Of a DNA stretch of 16,540 nt, positions 13,538 through 16,540 are shown in pieces. Source of the DNA: CBDUUP01 sp965370435 (lineage in GTDB: Bacteria; Chloroflexota; Anaerolineae; Anaerolineales; UBA11579); assembly GCA_965370435.1 (NCBI GenBank), contig CBDUUP010000051.1, forward strand, positions 1 to 16,540, read 5' to 3'. Below the pieces are notes generated by a model. That model had not been told where the DNA came from. It saw only the letters and a list, made by a program, of their open reading frames with translations, and did no database searches. Position 1 is the stretch's first letter. Each line of letters begins with the position of its first letter. A program made the position numbers and the translations under genes.

Positions 13538-14491
13538 CTATTCAGGCCTCACTCTATTTACCCCATACAACTTTCGGTGCACAATGCTCAACGCCTTCAC
13601 CTGCTCAACCGCGTGATACGAAGACCGCACCAGCGGCCCGCTCTCCACCCATTGAAAACCGATCCCCAGGCCGAATTCCTTCAGCGAATCAAACTCCTCT
13701 GGGGTGTAATAACGCTCGATAGGGAGGTGCTGGCGGCTGGGCTGCAGGTACTGGCCCAGCGTGAGGATGTCCACGCCCCAACTGCGCAAGTCATCCATGG
13801 TTTCCTTGACCTCTGCCATCGTCTCGCCCAGGCCGACCATGATCCCCGACTTGGTCAAAACTTCGGGGTCCAGCTTCTTGGCGTTGCTGAGAGTAGATTG
13901 CGCCCACTCGTACCGGTCCTGAGGCTGCACTTTCTTGAAGAGGCGGGGCACGGTCTCCACATTGTGGTTGAGAATCTCAGGGCGAGCGTCCATCACCATG
14001 CGCAAAGCCTCCACGCTGCCCTTGAAATCCGGGATGAGGACCTCGATGGAACAGCCGGGATGGATCTGGCGGGTGCGCCGGATCACCATCGCGAAGATAG
14101 CGGCTCCGCCGTCCCCCCGGTCATCCCGGTTGACGCTGGTAATAACCGCGTGTTTTAGATCCATGTTCTTGATGGCCGCCGCGATCCGCAGCGGTTCGGC
14201 CCAGTCCAGGCTGTTGGGCTGGCCGCGCTTGATGTCGCAGAAACCGCAGGAGCGGGTGCAAACGTCGCCCAGCATCAAGAAAGTGGCCGTGCCGCTGTCC
14301 CAGCACTCCCCGATATTGGGGCACATCGCCTCCTCACAGACAGTATTTAACGACTTGCTGCGCATCAGGGTCTTGATGTGTTCGTAGGCCTCGCCCATCG
14401 GAGCGCGCACCCGGATCCAGTCCGGGCGGCGGAGCGGGGCAGGGCTTTGGTCTTGAGTTTTTAGGCGGTCTCGGGTTGGTGTACGAGCCAT
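13538..14491 (-). CDS. lipA: Lipoyl synthase (radical SAM)
   Basis: This 317-aa enzyme inserts two sulfur atoms into protein-bound octanoyl groups to make lipoyl cofactors for 2-oxoacid dehydrogenases and the glycine cleavage system. Both clusters are recognisable. The auxiliary [4Fe-4S] cluster has C52, C57 and C63 (CEEAMCPNIGEC), plus the C-terminal serine motif RSSYHA at 289-294. The radical-SAM cluster has C78, C82 and C85 (CTRSCGFC). Length and order are those of bacterial LipA. Minus-strand AAAGGAA (14497-14503) lies five bases before ATG. No lipB or lipoate ligase gene is next to it. A promoter is visible just upstream. The start is well supported; short N-terminal variants are common. 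Confidence 0.97.
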   Translation of the reverse strand: MARTPTRDRLKTQDQSPAPLRRPDWIRVRAPMGEAYEHIKTLMRSKSLNTVCEEAMCPNIGECWDSGTATFLMLGDVCTRSCGFCDIKRGQPNSLDWAEPLRIAAAIKNMDLKHAVITSVNRDDRGDGGAAIFAMVIRRTRQIHPGCSIEVLIPDFKGSVEALRMVMDARPEILNHNVETVPRLFKKVQPQDRYEWAQSTLSNAKKLDPEVLTKSGIMVGLGETMAEVKETMDDLRSWGVDILTLGQYLQPSRQHLPIERYYTPEEFDSLKEFGLGIGFQWVESGPLVRSSYHAVEQVKALSIVHRKLYGVNRVRPE

Positions 14492-14512
14492 GTGAATTCC
14501 TTTGTAAGGCTA

Positions 14513-14541
14513 ATTCTACTCCACTTGTCCGATTTCGACAA
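14513..14541 (-). promoter_or_regulatory. Candidate lipA promoter
   Basis: On the minus strand TTGTCG (14541-14536) and TAGAAT (14518-14513) are separated by exactly 17 bases. Predicted transcription would start near 14506, leaving a short leader that contains only the Shine-Dalgarno. Confidence 0.55.
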
Positions 14542-14599
14542 TTCCGGTGAATGTAAGAGTTTGGTTAATCCTTTGACGTGAATAAGACTTGGTTTCTTA

Positions 14600-14608
14600 T
14601 GCTATAAT
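14600..14608 (+). promoter_or_regulatory. Candidate extended -10 promoter of the MBOAT gene
   Basis: TGCTATAAT is a perfect extended -10 element, 67 bases before ATG 14676. A TTGACG at 14573-14578 is 24 bases away, too far to be its -35; the TG extension may compensate. The lipA and acyltransferase promoters are thus divergent in a 184-bp gap. Confidence 0.55.
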
Positions 14609-14675
14609 CTCTCGGCTGGCTATTTCCTGAACCCCATCTTTGAAAATAACTTCCTGAGAATAGTGTAAGACTCCA

Positions 14676-16115
14676 ATGCTTTTCAATTCCGTTCCCTTTC
14701 TGTTATTTTTTGCCATCGTATTTTGTCTATATTTTCTTATCCCCGCGAGGCGGCGGTGGCTGCTATTGCTTATCGCCAGTTATTTGTATTACGCAAGTTG
14801 GAAGCCGGAATATGTCCTCTTGATCGCGGCTGTGACTGGAGTCACCTATTTTACGGGTCTTCAAATGGGGAAAATTGGAGAGAAATCCAAACGCCGCAAA
14901 TACTTGGCCTTGAGCCTCATCATAAATTTAGGATTTCTATTCATCTTCAAATATTTCAATTTCTTCACCCATTCCCTATGGTCAGGCCTCAGAACTCTCA
15001 ACCTAGATTTTAATCCCCCATCCTTGGACCTGGTGATCCCTGTCGGCATTTCTTTCTTTACCCTCCAGGTTGTCAGCTACTCTTTGGATGTCTACCGAGG
15101 GACCAGAGACCCCGAATCCCATTTGGGGTTCTTCGCGCTATTCGTTTCATTCTTCCCCCAGATATTGGCCGGGCCTATTGCGAGAGCCAAACATCTTCTC
15201 CCTCAGTTACGAAAAGAACAAGCATTTGATTCCCAACGGATAACCGAAGGTCTCCAGTTGATGTTATGGGGATTGATCCAAAAGACAGTGATCGCAGATC
15301 GGTTGGCGATATTGGTGGACCAAATTTACGATGATCCTACAAATTTTCAGGGACTTCCCTTGATTATCGCCACTTACTTTTTTGCGTTCCAGATATTCTG
15401 TGATTTCGCCGGATACTCGAATATCGCCATTGGCGCGGCCAAAGTCTTGGGTTTCGATCTGGCTGTAAATTTCAGGCGCCCATACTTCTCCAAAGATGTC
15501 GCCGAGTTTTGGAGCCGCTGGCACATCAGCCTTTCCAACTGGCTGCGGGATTACGTCTTCTTCCCGGTCACTCGCATTACTCGCCGTTGGCAATCAAACT
15601 GGGGCGCGTTTGCTAACCTGGTCATTCCTCCTCTAGTCACCATGTTGATCAGCGGTTTGTGGCATGGCGCTAATTGGAATTTTGTCATCTGGGGGGCGAT
15701 ACACGGCCTATTTATAATTCTTTCCGTTCAAACCAACGCCGTTCGCAAGAAGTTATCCGCAGGCAGATTTGGCTTCCTTTTCAATATGATTCAGATCACC
15801 ATCACCTTTAACTTGGTTGCTTTCGCCTGGATCTTCTTCCGAGCCAGTAGTCTCTCTGAGGCAATTTACATCCTCAGAAACTTGCTGGTAATCAATGAGA
15901 TAACTGTGGGAATCGAGGTGGAGTATTTCATCGTTGGCTTGGTTTTAATATCGGGATTAATAAGCGTCAACCTCCTTCAGGTAAAAGAAAGTGTTTCTGC
16001 TCGATTGGCCCGATTTCCCACTCCGCTTCGTTGGGCCATTTATTACGGCGCAATTTTCATGATCCTGTATCTTGGTGTGTTTGAGGGGCAGGAGTTTCTT
16101 TATGCAAAATTCTAA
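14676..16115 (+). CDS. MBOAT-family O-acyltransferase (AlgI/DltB-like)
   Basis: This 479-aa polytopic membrane protein belongs to the family that moves acyl groups across the membrane onto surface glycans or teichoic acids (AlgI for alginate, DltB for D-Ala). Landmarks are the N-terminal MLFNSVPFLLFFAIVF block, PVGISFFTLQVVSY, SFFPQILAGPI, CDFAGYSNIAIGAAKVLGF, H283 in SRWHISLSNWLRDYVF, and the catalytic-type histidine H330 in LWHGANWNFVIWGAIHG. The 47-residue spacing of the two histidines equals that of the H289/H336 pair in DltB. The substrate is not readable; no alginate or dlt genes are in view, so an exopolysaccharide or other cell-surface glycan is a reasonable guess. It is followed by an SGNH/AlgJ-like partner. 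The sequence is more AT-rich than the nuo operon. Confidence 0.92.
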   Translation: MLFNSVPFLLFFAIVFCLYFLIPARRRWLLLLIASYLYYASWKPEYVLLIAAVTGVTYFTGLQMGKIGEKSKRRKYLALSLIINLGFLFIFKYFNFFTHSLWSGLRTLNLDFNPPSLDLVIPVGISFFTLQVVSYSLDVYRGTRDPESHLGFFALFVSFFPQILAGPIARAKHLLPQLRKEQAFDSQRITEGLQLMLWGLIQKTVIADRLAILVDQIYDDPTNFQGLPLIIATYFFAFQIFCDFAGYSNIAIGAAKVLGFDLAVNFRRPYFSKDVAEFWSRWHISLSNWLRDYVFFPVTRITRRWQSNWGAFANLVIPPLVTMLISGLWHGANWNFVIWGAIHGLFIILSVQTNAVRKKLSAGRFGFLFNMIQITITFNLVAFAWIFFRASSLSEAIYILRNLLVINEITVGIEVEYFIVGLVLISGLISVNLLQVKESVSARLARFPTPLRWAIYYGAIFMILYLGVFEGQEFLYAKF

Positions 16116-16239
16116 ATCCATCATCCCTCCAATTCATGCCAAAATTGTCCCGCTGAGCTTCGTCTGCATATACCCAAGGAAATGCTCAATCGGATTCTAG
16201 TTCCAGGAAACCAAACAGTCTCAGATCACAGGAAATTCG

Positions 16240-16540
16240 ATGTCGCCTCGCTCCTTTATCAAAAAAACATTCATCTTCATTGCCATATTCTTTGTTCTTA
16301 ACGCCTTTTTGAATAGGTTGTATTTTGAGTTGCTGCTTTCGAAAACCACCTTTTCTATCAGGGATGCTCAATTCCAAGAGGTCAAATCGGATGTAACCAT
16401 TCTGGTAATGGGAGATTCCCATACTCTAGCGGGCGTGATTCCCCACCGCTTGGAGGGTGCATTTAACTTTTCCTCTGGAGGGTAAAACTATATTCAAACC
16501 TATTATAAATTGCTGTATTACTTGTAAAAGGAATCTTTAT
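16240..16540 (+). pseudogene. SGNH/DltD-AlgJ-like acyl-transfer partner, interrupted and cut by the window end
   Basis: ATG 16240 with AGGAA (16230-16234) starts a protein with a basic N-terminus, one membrane helix (about residues 6-24), then TILVMGDSHTLAG, the SGNH block I with G58-D59-S60-H61, S60 being the presumed nucleophile. Such proteins partner MBOAT transferases and work outside the membrane. The frame stops at TAA 16483-16485 after FNFSSGG, yet the same frame continues with NYIQTYYKLLYYL, the expected family continuation, and meets another TAA at 16525-16527. Both TAA codons stand where GAA (Glu) would be natural. It is either a decayed gene or sequence errors. The 124-bp gap from the MBOAT stop holds no other gene that I can support. 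Confidence 0.72.

Noticed and set aside
14573..14608. TTGACG plus TATAAT as one promoter
   Set aside because: The 24-base spacing is too long for a sigma-70-type promoter; only the extended -10 was retained.
16483..16527. Recoding of TAA as Glu
   Set aside because: TAA ends other genes here (12003-13532, 14676-16115, 7922-8620, 8821-9396, 9338-10072) at sensible points, so a changed genetic code is not supported.

Overview
This window looks like part of a bacterial chromosome, most likely Chloroflexota (Anaerolineae-like). That assignment is an inference. It rests on the canonical nuoH-I-J-K-L-M-N order, GC-rich Nuo genes, a secreted lipoprotein with a Thr/Pro-rich linker, and many degenerate palindromic intergenic repeats of kinds seen in such genomes. 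No rRNA, tRNA, CRISPR array or intact transposase gene was seen.

Region 1 (1-6948, + strand) is the distal half of a complex I operon: the 3' end of nuoH, then nuoI, nuoJ, nuoK, nuoL, nuoM and nuoN. Together they form the membrane arm plus the 2x[4Fe-4S] subunit NuoI. The expected membrane-embedded Glu and Lys residues are present. I-J-K-L are packed with gaps of 4-23 bp. The H-I, L-M and M-N gaps each carry a different repeat or hairpin, and another repeat follows nuoN.

Region 2 (7043-10528) holds a HAD-family phosphatase/phosphomutase (+), a convergent membrane-anchored protein of unknown function (-) with a clear terminator, and a compact three-gene minus-strand operon with its own strong terminator. 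That operon encodes a small lipoprotein resembling part of a molybdopterin-binding oxidoreductase fold, a protein resembling the N-terminal half of archaeal TiaS, and a polytopic membrane protein resembling an ECF S component. It is the best candidate here for an undescribed system.

Region 3 (10529-11593) is about 1 kb without an intact gene and is packed with palindromic repeats: a nested inverted repeat, a palindrome of nonamers, two copies of a CATCCTGAGC-type hairpin repeat, a long MITE-like hairpin and a row of four small hairpins. It ends at a frameshifted HigA-type antitoxin with no toxin gene beside it.

Region 4 (12003-16540) holds a secreted PD40/beta-propeller lipoprotein (+), convergent lipA (-), and then a cell-surface O-acylation pair (+). 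The pair is an MBOAT acyltransferase (AlgI/DltB type) followed by an SGNH/DltD-AlgJ-like partner whose frame is broken twice by TAA before the window ends. The last few kb are visibly more AT-rich than the nuo region.
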